A DNA stretch of 64,000 nucleotides from an uncultured Litoreibacter sp. (GTDB taxonomy: Bacteria > Pseudomonadota > Alphaproteobacteria > Rhodobacterales > Rhodobacteraceae): the NCBI GenBank assembly GCA_947494435.1, contig CANLUY010000001.1, forward strand, positions 734,001 through 798,000. Direction: 5' to 3'. The translations under genes and the position numbers were made by a program. The notes beneath the pieces were generated by a model. It saw only the letters and a program-made list of their open reading frames with translations. It was not told the DNA's origin and did not search any database. Shown in pieces: positions 1 through 8,051 of this stretch (positions within the stretch are counted from its first letter, which is position 1; each line of letters opens with the position of its first letter).

Positions 1-477
1 AGTCGCGCCCTGTTTTACGTCCTCACCGGCCTCTCTTGTATTCTGCCCCGGTTTCACTTTTGCGAGGAAGCGCACCACACCAGCTGAGACCTCGCATTCC
101 TCTTGCATCACGACGGTATCAACGCCCTCAGGCAACACTGCCCCCGTCAGGATACGGATCGCGTGGCCCGTCGGAACAGTACCCTCAAATGCCCCTCCAG
201 CGGCTGCGCGCCCGTCGACCAAGGGCAAGGTCTCTGCTACCGACGCGTAGGCGAAGCCGTAGCCATCAATCGCAGAGTTTGGCGCAGGCGGGTTCGCGCG
301 GGCGGCTGGAACATCCGTCGCCAAACACCGCCCCAAAGCATCGGCGACTGTCATGCGTTCAGTTTTCACGACAGGCTTCAAAGCCGCGCGCAATGCTTCC
401 AAGGCCGTGTCCACAGGCGTCCAATCAACACCGGGCGGCAAGGCGAAACAATCATTGGCAAGCTTGTCGTCACGCAT
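1..477 (-). CDS. moeA: Molybdopterin molybdenumtransferase MoeA (3' end outside window)
   Basis: MoeA inserts molybdate into adenylylated molybdopterin in the cytoplasm, late in molybdenum-cofactor synthesis. Only the first 159 codons are present; the frame stays open to base 1. Translating the minus strand from the ATG at 477 gives the family signature NSAIDGYGFA at residues 67-76 and RILTGAVLPEGVDTVVMQEE further on, matching the conserved MoeA patterns NSAMDGYA and RIxTGAxLPEGAD. The start overlaps the stop of the upstream gene by 8 bases, so it is probably the last member, or nearly so, of the moco operon. Product identity is secure; the C-terminal domains cannot be seen. Confidence 0.93.
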   Translation of the reverse strand, partial: MRDDKLANDCFALPPGVDWTPVDTALEALRAALKPVVKTERMTVADALGRCLATDVPAARANPPAPNSAIDGYGFAYASVAETLPLVDGRAAAGGAFEGTVPTGHAIRILTGAVLPEGVDTVVMQEECEVSAGVVRFLAKVKPGQNTREAGEDVKQGAT

Positions 478-1348
478 GTTCCACCCCGCGTGCAGCCGCT
501 TCTAACGCTGGCTCAAATCCAACGCCGAGGATCCATCCTTCGCCGCGTTCTGACTTCCCGTCTTGCAACATTGAGTGCAGCGCGCCCGCCTTGTCCAACC
601 GCGCAATCGCTTCTGCACAGAGGCGGACCTGCACGGCGTCCTTGATCTCGCCCGCTCGCATTTGATCAGACACAACCGAGGCGATCAAAGACGGCCAAAT
701 TTCAACAAAAGCCACGGGTTGGTCCAAAGGCTCAAACGGCCAGACAGCGACCCGCCCTTGGAATTGGCGTCGCAAGCGTGCCAAGACCGGCAGCCCCATC
801 AAGACCTGCGACCCAACTGCTCCTGCACCAGCCAATTGCCAGCAGGTAAAGCTGCCCTTCGCGTGATCTTCTACACGGCGGCGCTCAGGAAACTGGGAAT
901 TGGTGCGCGCCAGCCCTTTTCGCGGCAAATGCTCAAAGTCCTTGTTGGGAAACGGATTACCCCAAAACGGTCCGACCCCATCAAAATACGCATTGATCTC
1001 GCTGGCCACTGCACAGCGATTGTTGGTTCCGGGTGCATCCTCGATCCGCGCCTCAAGCCAGTCCCAAAGCGCTAGGGGATCCTCTGATCCTGTCAAAGCC
1101 GCGCCAAACCCGGTGGGATAACCGAAGGGGAAATCAAATCCGATACAGACCCGCCTGTCTGCGGCCTGTTCGGCCTCCATAAGATCGCTAAGCCAAGCCT
1201 CTGCCAATTGACGGTTGCGCAAATAAACTGGAGGTTCCGCCTCATGATCCCGCGCAACACAGGTCCAAATGGCATCTTTTCGGGGCGTCGGACCAGCGTC
1301 ATTGCCCCCCGACCAATCCACCATGACATATGTATCAAACAGGCTCAC
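470..1348 (-). CDS. Conserved protein of unknown function in moco operon, RNase-H-fold (DUF429-like) features
   Basis: A 292-residue soluble protein with no recognised catalytic assignment. It begins with a strand-like segment YVMVDWSGG (residues 7-15) and has a second acidic strand GFDFPFGYP (70-78). That arrangement recalls DUF429-type proteins of the RNase H fold, where an N-terminal Asp and a following D-A/F-P motif sit on adjacent strands. This fold assignment is inference by eye. The gene is translationally coupled on both sides: its start overlaps the mobB stop (ATGA) and its stop overlaps the moeA start. Some rhodobacterial genomes annotate homologues loosely as molybdopterin guanine dinucleotide synthesis proteins, a name that reflects context rather than tested function. 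Confidence 0.85.
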   Translation of the reverse strand: MSLFDTYVMVDWSGGNDAGPTPRKDAIWTCVARDHEAEPPVYLRNRQLAEAWLSDLMEAEQAADRRVCIGFDFPFGYPTGFGAALTGSEDPLALWDWLEARIEDAPGTNNRCAVASEINAYFDGVGPFWGNPFPNKDFEHLPRKGLARTNSQFPERRRVEDHAKGSFTCWQLAGAGAVGSQVLMGLPVLARLRRQFQGRVAVWPFEPLDQPVAFVEIWPSLIASVVSDQMRAGEIKDAVQVRLCAEAIARLDKAGALHSMLQDGKSERGEGWILGVGFEPALEAAARGVEHA

Positions 1349-1839
1349 AAGTCCAAAGACCTTGCGATGAAATCCGCAATGCCTGCCGTGTCATCAAGAT
1401 CAAGCACCGGAATATCCAGCCCGTCCGGGGCTGCATTGCTGGCCACGGCCCGAATGGTGGGATCATCTCGCGCGATCAATGGTTGCCCCGTTTCGCGCCG
1501 ATGCGCTTCGATCTTCGGGTGGCCATCGCGTTTATAGCCTTCCACCAACACCAGATCGACCGGATCAAGCTTGGTCAAAAGCGCTTCTAAAGGTGGCTCA
1601 TCGGCGCCCCGCAGCTCGCTCATCAACGCCCACCGGTTTGCGGAAGAAAGTAGCACTTGAGACGCCCCCGCCACGCGGTGTCGGTCACTGTCCTTCCCGG
1701 GTTTGTCGACATCAAAACTGTGATGGGCATGCTTGAGTGTCGAGACGCTTAAACCGCGCGCAACAAACTCCGCAACCAGCCGTTCCATCAGGCCGGTTTT
1801 TCCGGAATTTTTCCAACCCACGACGCCAAAGACATTCAT
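1345..1839 (-). CDS. mobB: Molybdopterin-guanine dinucleotide biosynthesis adaptor MobB
   Basis: MobB is a GTP-binding accessory protein that assists MobA in attaching GMP to molybdopterin. The 164-residue product starts with a P-loop, GWKNSGKTG at residues 8-16, and continues with STLKHAHHSFDVDKPGKDS, the typical MobB region after the P-loop. A segment LVEGYKRDGHPKIE in the second half is also characteristic of the family. Its start overlaps the mobA stop and its stop overlaps the next start by four bases, so the four genes mobA-mobB-unknown-moeA are translationally coupled. Length agrees with single-domain MobB proteins. Confidence 0.95.
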   Translation of the reverse strand: MNVFGVVGWKNSGKTGLMERLVAEFVARGLSVSTLKHAHHSFDVDKPGKDSDRHRVAGASQVLLSSANRWALMSELRGADEPPLEALLTKLDPVDLVLVEGYKRDGHPKIEAHRRETGQPLIARDDPTIRAVASNAAPDGLDIPVLDLDDTAGIADFIARSLDL

Positions 1840-2438
1840 CTCAACAATTCCTCTGCCCGGGCCATATCTTCGGGCGTATTCACATTGAAAAACGGATCAA
1901 ACGGTATGACCGGAAATTCAGCCAGCCCTGTGCCATGCCGATCCGTCCATTGGACAACTTTGCGCACACCGTCTTCCAAAGCTGCGCGCAGATCGTCCCG
2001 CAGGGCAACCGGCCATAGCCCGAATGTGGGATGACGCGACAGCCCGCGTTTCGGGTCCGGCGTAGCCGCCAGCACAATCGGATGCGCCTCCGCCGCCAAT
2101 GTTAGACGCGGCACCAGATCACAGGGAAAAAACGGCGTGTCGGCAGCAGCCGTGACGATATGGGTGTGACCTTGCGCCGCCGCCCAGTCCATCCCCGCCA
2201 GCACGCCTGCCAGCGGCCCCGCAAACCCGTCAATACTGTCAGCGATGACCGGCAAATCTACCCCCATCCGTCTAGGATCGCCATTGGCGTTGAGCGCAAG
2301 CTCGGCCACCTGAGGCGACAGCCGGTCAATGACACGGGTCAGCAAAGTTTGTCCACCCAGCGACAACAGCCCCTTGTCGCCGCCACCCATACGGCGCGAT
2401 TGTCCTCCTGCGAGAATGACACCTGCGGGTTGCTGCAT
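1836..2438 (-). CDS. mobA: Molybdenum cofactor guanylyltransferase MobA
   Basis: MobA transfers GMP from GTP to Mo-molybdopterin, producing the bis-MGD cofactor used by DMSO-reductase-family enzymes such as formate dehydrogenases. The 200-residue sequence carries the nucleotidyltransferase signature LAGGQSRRMGGGDKGLL starting at residue 9 and the metal-binding segment TAAADTPFFP in the middle. The family is usually 190-200 residues, so it is full length. It begins 44 bases after the fdhD stop, consistent with a shared transcript linking cofactor synthesis to formate dehydrogenase maturation. Confidence 0.95.
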   Translation of the reverse strand: MQQPAGVILAGGQSRRMGGGDKGLLSLGGQTLLTRVIDRLSPQVAELALNANGDPRRMGVDLPVIADSIDGFAGPLAGVLAGMDWAAAQGHTHIVTAAADTPFFPCDLVPRLTLAAEAHPIVLAATPDPKRGLSRHPTFGLWPVALRDDLRAALEDGVRKVVQWTDRHGTGLAEFPVIPFDPFFNVNTPEDMARAEELLR

Positions 2439-2482
2439 CTAACCGACCCTCTGCGGAGCATGTGTCTGCCAAAAAGATGCGC

Positions 2483-3358
2483 TCATATCGCACTTTTCCG
2501 GCGTGATTTGCGCGGCTCGTCTTTAACAGCCGTTGGGTCCGCGTCCCAAATCAGACGGTGGTCTCCCGCAAGGCACATAAACCGTTGCCCGCGCATCCGG
2601 CCAATAAGCGTTAGGCCAACTTGCTGAGCCAATTCGACACCCCACGCGGTAAAGCCTGAACGCGAGGCCAGAACAGGGATCCCCATCGCAGCACATTTCA
2701 TCACCATCTCAGACGTCAAACGCCCCGTGGTATACAGCGTTTTATCTGCAACCTCCGCCTTTTCTGAATAAAGCCAACCCGCAATTTTATCGACCGCATT
2801 GTGACGCCCGACATCCTCCATATAAACCAAGGGATCAGCCCCTTGACACAGCACAGTCCCATGGATCGCTCCCGCGCTGAGATAGAGACTGTCGGTCGTG
2901 TTGATCTTGGCCGCCAAGGCATAGAGGTCGGAGGTTTTGACCTTGGCATCAGGCAAGGTCAGCCCTTCGAGTTCTTCCATCATATCGCCGAAAACAGTGC
3001 CGACCGCGCAGCCGGATGTGCGGGTTTTCTTAGCGAGTTTCTCTTCGTGGTTGGTCTCCACTTCCGTGCGCACAACGACAACACCAAGCTCGTCATCATA
3101 CTCGACACCTGTCACCAGATCAGCATCGCTCAGCATGGCCTGATTGCGCAAAAACCCCAGCGCCAGATACTCAGGATAATCGCCGATGGTCATCGCCGTG
3201 ACGATCTCTCGCGCATTCAGGTAAATCGTCAGCGGACGTTCCTCCACCACCTGAAGGTCTTGCACGGCTCCCGTTTGATCAAGGCCACGAACCGTGCGCG
3301 TCAGCCCTTCGGTCGCGGGAGACGGCGCAATCAAATAGGAGGTATCACGATTTGGCAT
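2483..3358 (-). CDS. fdhD: Formate dehydrogenase sulfurtransferase FdhD
   Basis: FdhD passes sulfur from a cysteine desulfurase to the bis-MGD cofactor of formate dehydrogenase. The 291-residue product has the family's SGCAVGT active-site loop at 115-121, then KTSDLYALAAKINTTDS and VYMEDVGRHNAVDKIAGW, both typical of FdhD. E. coli FdhD has a CxxC pair; here only the first cysteine (C117) remains and the second position is Gly120. From the family literature the first cysteine is the important one, so the protein is probably functional. An AGAGG-like ribosome site lies just before the ATG. It heads the moco operon. Confidence 0.94.
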   Translation of the reverse strand: MPNRDTSYLIAPSPATEGLTRTVRGLDQTGAVQDLQVVEERPLTIYLNAREIVTAMTIGDYPEYLALGFLRNQAMLSDADLVTGVEYDDELGVVVVRTEVETNHEEKLAKKTRTSGCAVGTVFGDMMEELEGLTLPDAKVKTSDLYALAAKINTTDSLYLSAGAIHGTVLCQGADPLVYMEDVGRHNAVDKIAGWLYSEKAEVADKTLYTTGRLTSEMVMKCAAMGIPVLASRSGFTAWGVELAQQVGLTLIGRMRGQRFMCLAGDHRLIWDADPTAVKDEPRKSRRKSAI

Positions 3359-3428
3359 TTGACCTCTTGAACAAGCTGGGGTCCCTTGCGGCTAACACAA
3401 AGCACGAGTTGAACCATAGGGCGGGCGC

Positions 3429-4127
3429 ATGTCCTCTTCCACTGTGAAATCGCATTACTTCCGCGGGCTGCTTATGGCACTGCCCTTTGTCATTGTGGTG
3501 ATGCCCTTTGCCCTGCTGTTTGGCGTGGTCGCGACAGAGGCTGGCCTGCCGCTGAGCCAAGTCATGGGCTTCTCCGTTCTGGTCGTCGCCGGAGCCTCGC
3601 AATTTGCGGCCTTGCAATTCATGTCAGACAACGCGCCGGTGCTTGTTGTCCTAGCCTCCGCCCTTGCGGTGAATTTGCGCATGGCGATGTATTCAGCAGC
3701 GATCACACCGCATCTGGGCGGGCTGTCTTTGCGCAGCCGCATGTTGGTCTCTTATTTCCTGTTCGATCAAAGCTACGCCATGGCGCATGCCGACTTTGAG
3801 GCCACCCCGCATCGCAGTCTTGCAGAAAAGACTGCCTATTTTGCAGGTGTCACCACTCCGATTGCCCCGCTCTGGTTTGCCTTTACCTATATCGGCGCAA
3901 TCGTCGGTGACCTGATCCCCGCTGACATCCCGCTCGATTTCATCCTGCCTATCGCCTTTCTTGCAATGGTCGCGCCCGCTCTGCGCACCATCGCGCATAT
4001 CGCAACCGCAGCGACGTCAATCATTATAGCCCTTGCCCTGTTCTGGGTGCCGCTCAACCTTGGCCTTCTGATTGCAGCTGTCATCGCAATGATGGTGGGT
4101 GCGGAAATAGAGCGGCGGATGGCATGA
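3429..4127 (+). CDS. AzlC family branched-chain amino acid exporter, large subunit
   Basis: An integral inner-membrane protein of 232 residues with repeated hydrophobic segments. The N-terminal region contains ALPFVIVVMPFALLFGVVA and later ASQFAALQFMSDNAPV, the pattern of AzlC/YgaZ proteins, which together with a small AzlD/YgaH partner export branched-chain amino acids or analogues. The partner gene follows directly and its start overlaps this stop by four bases, confirming a two-component transporter. Substrate is inferred from the family only; an Lrp-type regulator downstream on the other strand fits amino-acid-linked control. It is divergent from fdhD across about 70 bases. Confidence 0.9.
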   Translation: MSSSTVKSHYFRGLLMALPFVIVVMPFALLFGVVATEAGLPLSQVMGFSVLVVAGASQFAALQFMSDNAPVLVVLASALAVNLRMAMYSAAITPHLGGLSLRSRMLVSYFLFDQSYAMAHADFEATPHRSLAEKTAYFAGVTTPIAPLWFAFTYIGAIVGDLIPADIPLDFILPIAFLAMVAPALRTIAHIATAATSIIIALALFWVPLNLGLLIAAVIAMMVGAEIERRMA

Positions 4128-4453
4128 ACTACACCGACGCACAGATCTGGGGCATCATCATCGCCCTTGGGATTGGGACTTTCCTGATCCGCTTTTCCTT
4201 CCTCGGCCTGATTGGCGACCGGAAACTGCCGGATTGGGTGTTGCGCCACCTGCGCTACACCCCCGTCGCGATCCTGCCTGGCTTAGTGGCGCCCCTTGTT
4301 CTATGGCCTGACGCCACAGGCGGTGAGGTTGACCCCGCACGTCTTGCAGCTGCGGCGACCACTGTCGCTGTGGGCTACCTCACCAAAGGGGTCGTGCGCG
4401 CAATGCTCAGCGGTGTGGCCGTTCTATACGGCGTGCAATATCTGCTGGGTTAG
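4124..4453 (+). CDS. AzlD domain protein, small subunit of branched-chain amino acid exporter
   Basis: A 109-residue membrane protein with three or four hydrophobic helices, of the AzlD/YgaH type: an N-terminal helix IIIALGIGTFLIRFSFLG, then LRYTPVAILPGLVAPLVLWP, which is the conserved AzlD core containing the Tyr-Thr-Pro segment. It overlaps azlC (ATGA) and is the second subunit of the same exporter. It ends four bases inside the convergent Lrp-family gene. Family assignment is firm; the exact exported amino acid is not determined by sequence. Confidence 0.9.
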   Translation: MNYTDAQIWGIIIALGIGTFLIRFSFLGLIGDRKLPDWVLRHLRYTPVAILPGLVAPLVLWPDATGGEVDPARLAAAATTVAVGYLTKGVVRAMLSGVAVLYGVQYLLG

Positions 4454-4914
4454 ACCGGCAACGCTGTCGTCTTGAACACAGTCCGCAACGCAAAACTTGA
4501 TTGCATGCCCTGCACTCCCGGCAAACGTGCGAGAGATCGGCGGTGAATGCGCGCAAAGTCCTCAGTATCGGCGGCAACAACCTTCAACAGATAATCGGCA
4601 GATCCTGCCATCAGGTGACATTCCAACACTTCTGGGATGCGTTTGACCTGCTTTTCGAATGCGTCCAACACCTCATCGGCTTGTCCGCTCAATGTGATCT
4701 CCACGAAAACCGTCGTCGGACGGTCCACCTTGCGTGGATCAAGCAAAGCCACATAATCACGGATGATTTTATCGCGCTCCAGCCGCGCCACCCGCCGGTG
4801 ACAAGCGGATGCGGACAGGTTCACTTTCTCCGCCAGGTCCGCATTTGAAATGCGGCCATGCTTCTGCAAAACAGCCAGAATGCGGGCGTCTGTGTCGTCA
4901 ATATCAGAATACAT
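4450..4914 (-). CDS. Lrp/AsnC family transcriptional regulator
   Basis: A 154-residue feast/famine regulator. Residues 1-60 form the Lrp helix-turn-helix (DDTDARILAVLQKHGRISNA, then LSASACHRRVARLE), and residues about 66-145 form the RAM ligand-binding domain, with GSADYLLKVVAADTEDF at its core. The gene is divergent from alanine dehydrogenase with 131 bases between starts, the classic position for an AldR-type activator of ald that responds to an amino acid. Direct control of ald is inferred from this arrangement; it could also affect the neighbouring azlCD exporter. Confidence 0.95.
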   Translation of the reverse strand: MYSDIDDTDARILAVLQKHGRISNADLAEKVNLSASACHRRVARLERDKIIRDYVALLDPRKVDRPTTVFVEITLSGQADEVLDAFEKQVKRIPEVLECHLMAGSADYLLKVVAADTEDFARIHRRSLARLPGVQGMQSSFALRTVFKTTALPV

Positions 4915-4923
4915 CGTAGAATC

Positions 4924-4991
4924 TTCGAATTATTGGGGTACAGACAGGTTATTTCACCATGTTGGCGGTAACAAGTACTCCATTTTTCGAA
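4924..4991. promoter_or_regulatory. Candidate Lrp-type operator pair between the regulator and ald
   Basis: Two copies of the palindrome TTCGAA with AT-rich flanks lie at 4924-4929 and 4986-4991, 62 bases apart, close to six helical turns. Lrp-family proteins commonly bind several in-phase sites in a shared divergent promoter. Whether these are the real sites is inference; six-base palindromes can occur by chance. Confidence 0.35.
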
Positions 4992-5045
4992 ATCCTCCCA
5001 AACCAGCACGCCTAACGTCGGCTCAACTGTAAAAGGAGGTCCACC

Positions 5046-6164
5046 ATGATCATCGGTTGCCCAAAAGAAATCAAACCCCAAGAATTCCGTGTCGGCATGA
5101 CCCCAAACGCCGCAGGGGAAGCCGTCGCACATGGCCATAGCGTCATCATCGAGACACAAGCCGGAAGCGGCTCAGGCTTCACCGACGAGGACTACACCGC
5201 AGCAGGCGCAGAGATCCTTGGAACGGCACAGGATATCTTCGCCAAAGCCGATATGATCGTGAAGGTCAAAGAGCCCCAAGCAGGCGAGCGCAAGATGCTG
5301 CGCGAAGGTCAACTGCTTTTCACATACCTACACCTTGCGCCCGATCCGGAACAGACCAAGGACCTGCTGGCCTCCGGCTGCACGGCCATCGCCTATGAAA
5401 CCGTCACCGACTGCAATGGCGGCTTGCCTCTTCTCGCGCCAATGTCCGAAGTGGCGGGCCGTTTGGCCCCTCAAGTCGGCGCATGGACCCTGCAGAAAGC
5501 CAATGGTGGGCGCGGCGTCCTGATGGGCGGCGTTCCGGGTGTTGGACCTGCAAAAGTCATGGTCATTGGCGGCGGTGTCGTGGGTACGCATGCGGCCAAG
5601 ATCGCCGCTGGCATGGGCGCAGACGTCACCGTGCTCGACCGTTCATTGCCACGGATGCGCTACCTTGACGATGTCTTCGGCGGATTGTTCAAAACGCAAT
5701 ATGCCTCCGCCGGTAATATCGCGGAATTGGCGACCCAAGCCGACATGGTCGTCGGTGCGGTCCTGATCCCGGGCGCAGAAGCCCCGAAGTTAATCACACG
5801 CGCACAACTTTCTACCATGAAGCCCGGCGCAGCGCTTGTGGACGTGGCCATTGACCAAGGCGGCTGCTTTGAAACCTCCAAAGCCACGACGCATAAAGAC
5901 CCGATCTATGACGTGGACGGCGTCATGCATTACTGCGTGGCCAACATGCCAGGCGCGGTCGCACGCACCTCGACCATCGCGTTGGGCAATGCCACGATGC
6001 CGTTCATGCTGGCCTTAGCCGACAAGGGCTGGAAACAAGCCTGCGAAGACGACGAGCATCTTCTGAACGGTCTCAATGTCCATGCAGGACAATTGACCTA
6101 CTACGCCGTCGGCAAAGCGCTCGGGATCGACGTGATCTCCCCTCAACTGGCTCTGAAGAACTAA
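5046..6164 (+). CDS. ald: Alanine dehydrogenase
   Basis: NAD-dependent oxidative deamination of L-alanine to pyruvate and ammonia, or the reverse, in the cytoplasm. The 372-residue length is typical. The N-terminus [20 protein letters not shown] is the family hallmark, catalytic-position Lys75 (IVKVKEPQ) and His96 (YLHLAPD) are both present, and a Rossmann motif [20 protein letters not shown] lies near residue 174. A strong ribosome site AAGGAGGT lies 6 bases before the ATG. The divergent Lrp-type gene is the likely regulator. The next gene ends inside its stop codon on the opposite strand. Confidence 0.97.
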   Translation: MIIGCPKEIKPQEFRVGMTPNAAGEAVAHGHSVIIETQAGSGSGFTDEDYTAAGAEILGTAQDIFAKADMIVKVKEPQAGERKMLREGQLLFTYLHLAPDPEQTKDLLASGCTAIAYETVTDCNGGLPLLAPMSEVAGRLAPQVGAWTLQKANGGRGVLMGGVPGVGPAKVMVIGGGVVGTHAAKIAAGMGADVTVLDRSLPRMRYLDDVFGGLFKTQYASAGNIAELATQADMVVGAVLIPGAEAPKLITRAQLSTMKPGAALVDVAIDQGGCFETSKATTHKDPIYDVDGVMHYCVANMPGAVARTSTIALGNATMPFMLALADKGWKQACEDDEHLLNGLNVHAGQLTYYAVGKALGIDVISPQLALKN

Positions 6165-7039
6165 GTCATGCGCCCTTCGAAATAAGGGCGCATCTTGCGC
6201 ATACGGGTGGCCGCAAATTCCATAAATGCGGCCACCCGTGGCACGTCTTTCAGATCGGGATGCGTCAGCAACCAGATCGCCATGTAATCAAACAAGGCGA
6301 CGCCGGGCAGGCGCGCCAGTTCAGGATCCGTGTCGCCCAAGAAACAAGCCATGCGGGTCGCTCCGATCCCCGCGCGCACCGCGCCGATGGCCGCAATCAT
6401 ATCATCCACAACCAGTGTCACCTGCCTGTTTGGCCATACGGAGGTGATTTGCGCGGGCAAACCCGGCCAATGGGCGAACCGGACCCAGTCCAACGGCACA
6501 TGCGGATCTGCCGCCAGTTTCGCAATCTGGGCATGGCTGGCATAGGCAGCGGCCTTTTGCTCTGTCACGCGGTATCCCACCAAAGTGTCTGACGGATTAT
6601 CTCCAAACCGGAACGCCACATCCGCTTCCCGTCTGGTCAGACTAACAGGCTCATTCGTGGCCACGACATTGACCGTAATTTCAGGGTGCATCACGCGGAA
6701 ATCCAATAGGATCGGTGACAAGATACGCTCAACCATCAACTGGGGGGCGGTGATCTTTAACTCACCGGACAAGCTCTGATCGCGCGCCGCAATCGCACGG
6801 CTCAACTCGGCACCCGCATCCTCCATCCGTTCCGCTGCGCGCGCAGCTTCCATCCCCGCATCGGTCGGCTGATATCCGCCGGGCAAACGGTCAAACAGCC
6901 GCGCGCCCATCTCTGCTTCCGCCGCCGCAATCCGGCGCGACACGGTGACGTGATTTACTTTCAGCACCCGCGCAGCCCCGCTAAGGCCACCTTGGCGCAC
7001 AGTTTCCAACACGTATTTTAGATCATTCCAGTCGAGCAT
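6161..7039 (-). CDS. LysR family transcriptional regulator
   Basis: A LysR-type regulator with a winged helix-turn-helix at about residues 4-60 (LSGAARVLKVNHVTVSRRIA) and a periplasmic-binding-like effector domain after residue 90. I place the start at the ATG at 7039 because the product then begins MLDWNDLKYV, the usual N-terminus of this group; an upstream in-frame GTG at 7060 would add seven residues. It is divergent from the DUF1330 gene, which starts about 100 bases away and is the most likely target. The final codons contain the inverted repeat that follows ald. The effector is unknown. Confidence 0.92.
   Translation of the reverse strand: MLDWNDLKYVLETVRQGGLSGAARVLKVNHVTVSRRIAAAEAEMGARLFDRLPGGYQPTDAGMEAARAAERMEDAGAELSRAIAARDQSLSGELKITAPQLMVERILSPILLDFRVMHPEITVNVVATNEPVSLTRREADVAFRFGDNPSDTLVGYRVTEQKAAAYASHAQIAKLAADPHVPLDWVRFAHWPGLPAQITSVWPNRQVTLVVDDMIAAIGAVRAGIGATRMACFLGDTDPELARLPGVALFDYMAIWLLTHPDLKDVPRVAAFMEFAATRMRKMRPYFEGRMT
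6168..6193 (+). terminator. Perfect inverted repeat after ald, inside the lysR 3' end
   Basis: ATGCGCCCTT and AAGGGCGCAT form a 10-bp perfect stem around a six-base loop, three bases after the ald stop. There is no strong T-run after it, so termination may be weak or factor-assisted. The same bases encode the last residues (MRPYFEGRM) of the convergent LysR protein. Confidence 0.5.
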
Positions 7040-7137
7040 GTCCCGTTCATTATTGCACACCCAAGATGCAATGTTGAGCAGTATTCGAACAGATCATCCC
7101 ACCCTAATCTGCCTCTATCAACATCAGGAGAACATCA

Positions 7138-7419
7138 ATGACCGCTTATGCTTTCGTGACACTCAACATCACAGACCCCGACAAGATGGCCGCCTATCGT
7201 GAGGTCGCCGGACCCGCGCTTGCCAAATACGACGCTAAACCTCTCCAAGTCTCCCCTGAGGCGATCTGGCTTGACGGCGAAGGTGACGTACCGGATGTCG
7301 CCGTTTTGCTCAGCTTTCCAGACAGAGAGGCCGCAAAAAACTGGAGGAATGATCCGGAATTGGCCTACGTCCATCAGATGCGTAATGACAGTGGTACCTG
7401 CAAAATCCTATTGCTTTGA
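7138..7419 (+). CDS. DUF1330 domain protein
   Basis: A 93-residue protein of the DUF1330 group, a ferredoxin-like dimeric alpha-beta barrel fold related to the antibiotic-biosynthesis monooxygenase (ABM) domains. The family pattern is visible at MTAYAFVTLNITDPDKMAAY, followed by a strand containing VAVLLSFPDREAAKNW and an acidic segment ending in the helix DPELAYVHQMR. The precise role is not established for the family. It is divergent from the LysR gene and followed by a strong hairpin terminator, so it is probably monocistronic and under that regulator. Confidence 0.85.
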   Translation: MTAYAFVTLNITDPDKMAAYREVAGPALAKYDAKPLQVSPEAIWLDGEGDVPDVAVLLSFPDREAAKNWRNDPELAYVHQMRNDSGTCKILLL

Positions 7420-7428
7420 GCAACAAAA

Positions 7429-7454
7429 AAGGCCCGCTCAACCAAGCGGGCCTT
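7429..7454. terminator. Bidirectional rho-independent terminator
   Basis: AAGGCCCGCT and AGCGGGCCTT form a 10-bp perfect stem with a six-base loop, preceded by an A-run (CAACAAAAAA) which reads as a T-run on the minus strand. It lies between the convergent DUF1330 and mscL genes and can serve both; the U-tract is best for the minus-strand mscL transcript. Confidence 0.85.
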
Positions 7455-7473
7455 CCTGTAACTATCAAGTATA

Positions 7474-7905
7474 TCAGGCTTTTTTCAGCTCTTGCAGAAT
7501 GTCGGCAAGCAGATCTTCTTGCGTCGGACCTGCTGGCTCTTCCGGCGCGGCTTCTTCTGCCGGCATCGCAGCGTCCTTCACTTTGTTGACGTAACGCACG
7601 AGCATAAACACAACAAAAGCGATGATCAGGAAGTTGATGACCGCCATGATGAACGCGCCATAAGCGAACACGGCCGCGCCTGTTTCACGGGCGGCTTCGA
7701 GGGATGCACCTTCAGCGACTTCGCCGGACAGAACTGCGTAATTATTGGTGAAATCCACCCCACCGGACACGAGGCCGATGATCGGGTTGATCAAGTCGCC
7801 CACCAATGACGTCACAATAGCCGTGAACGCAGCACCGATGATGATACCAACGGCCATGTCCATGACATTGCCCTTGGCGATGAAGTCTTTGAATTCGCTT
7901 AGCAT
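7474..7905 (-). CDS. mscL: Large-conductance mechanosensitive channel MscL
   Basis: MscL is a homopentameric inner-membrane channel that opens at high membrane tension to release solutes during hypo-osmotic shock. The product begins [20 protein letters not shown], the standard amphipathic N-terminus and start of TM1; TM2 ([19 protein letters not shown]) follows a periplasmic loop, and an acidic and proline-rich cytoplasmic tail ends in a helix [11 protein letters not shown] use the ATG at 7905, with AAGGGACAG just upstream, rather than an in-frame start at 7989 that adds 28 residues foreign to the family. Resulting length is 143 residues, as expected. Confidence 0.96.
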   Translation of the reverse strand: MLSEFKDFIAKGNVMDMAVGIIIGAAFTAIVTSLVGDLINPIIGLVSGGVDFTNNYAVLSGEVAEGASLEAARETGAAVFAYGAFIMAVINFLIIAFVVFMLVRYVNKVKDAAMPAEEAAPEEPAGPTQEDLLADILQELKKA

Positions 7906-8051
7906 AATCTGTCCCTTTTTGGTCTTCGTAACTGGCACGGTATTTTTTAACGTGCATCTACGCACGTTTATTAACAGATTTTTAAACAAAGCTATGGCTT
8001 TTTTATTGATTGTTTCCCCTTAAGTTGGATGGATCACATGAAAGGCATAAC

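Noticed and set aside
36-665. Long open plus-strand frames of 209 and 180 codons at the left edge
   Set aside because: They lie antisense to moeA and the moco protein, are Arg/Pro/Ser-rich, and show no family features; they arise from GC-rich codon usage.
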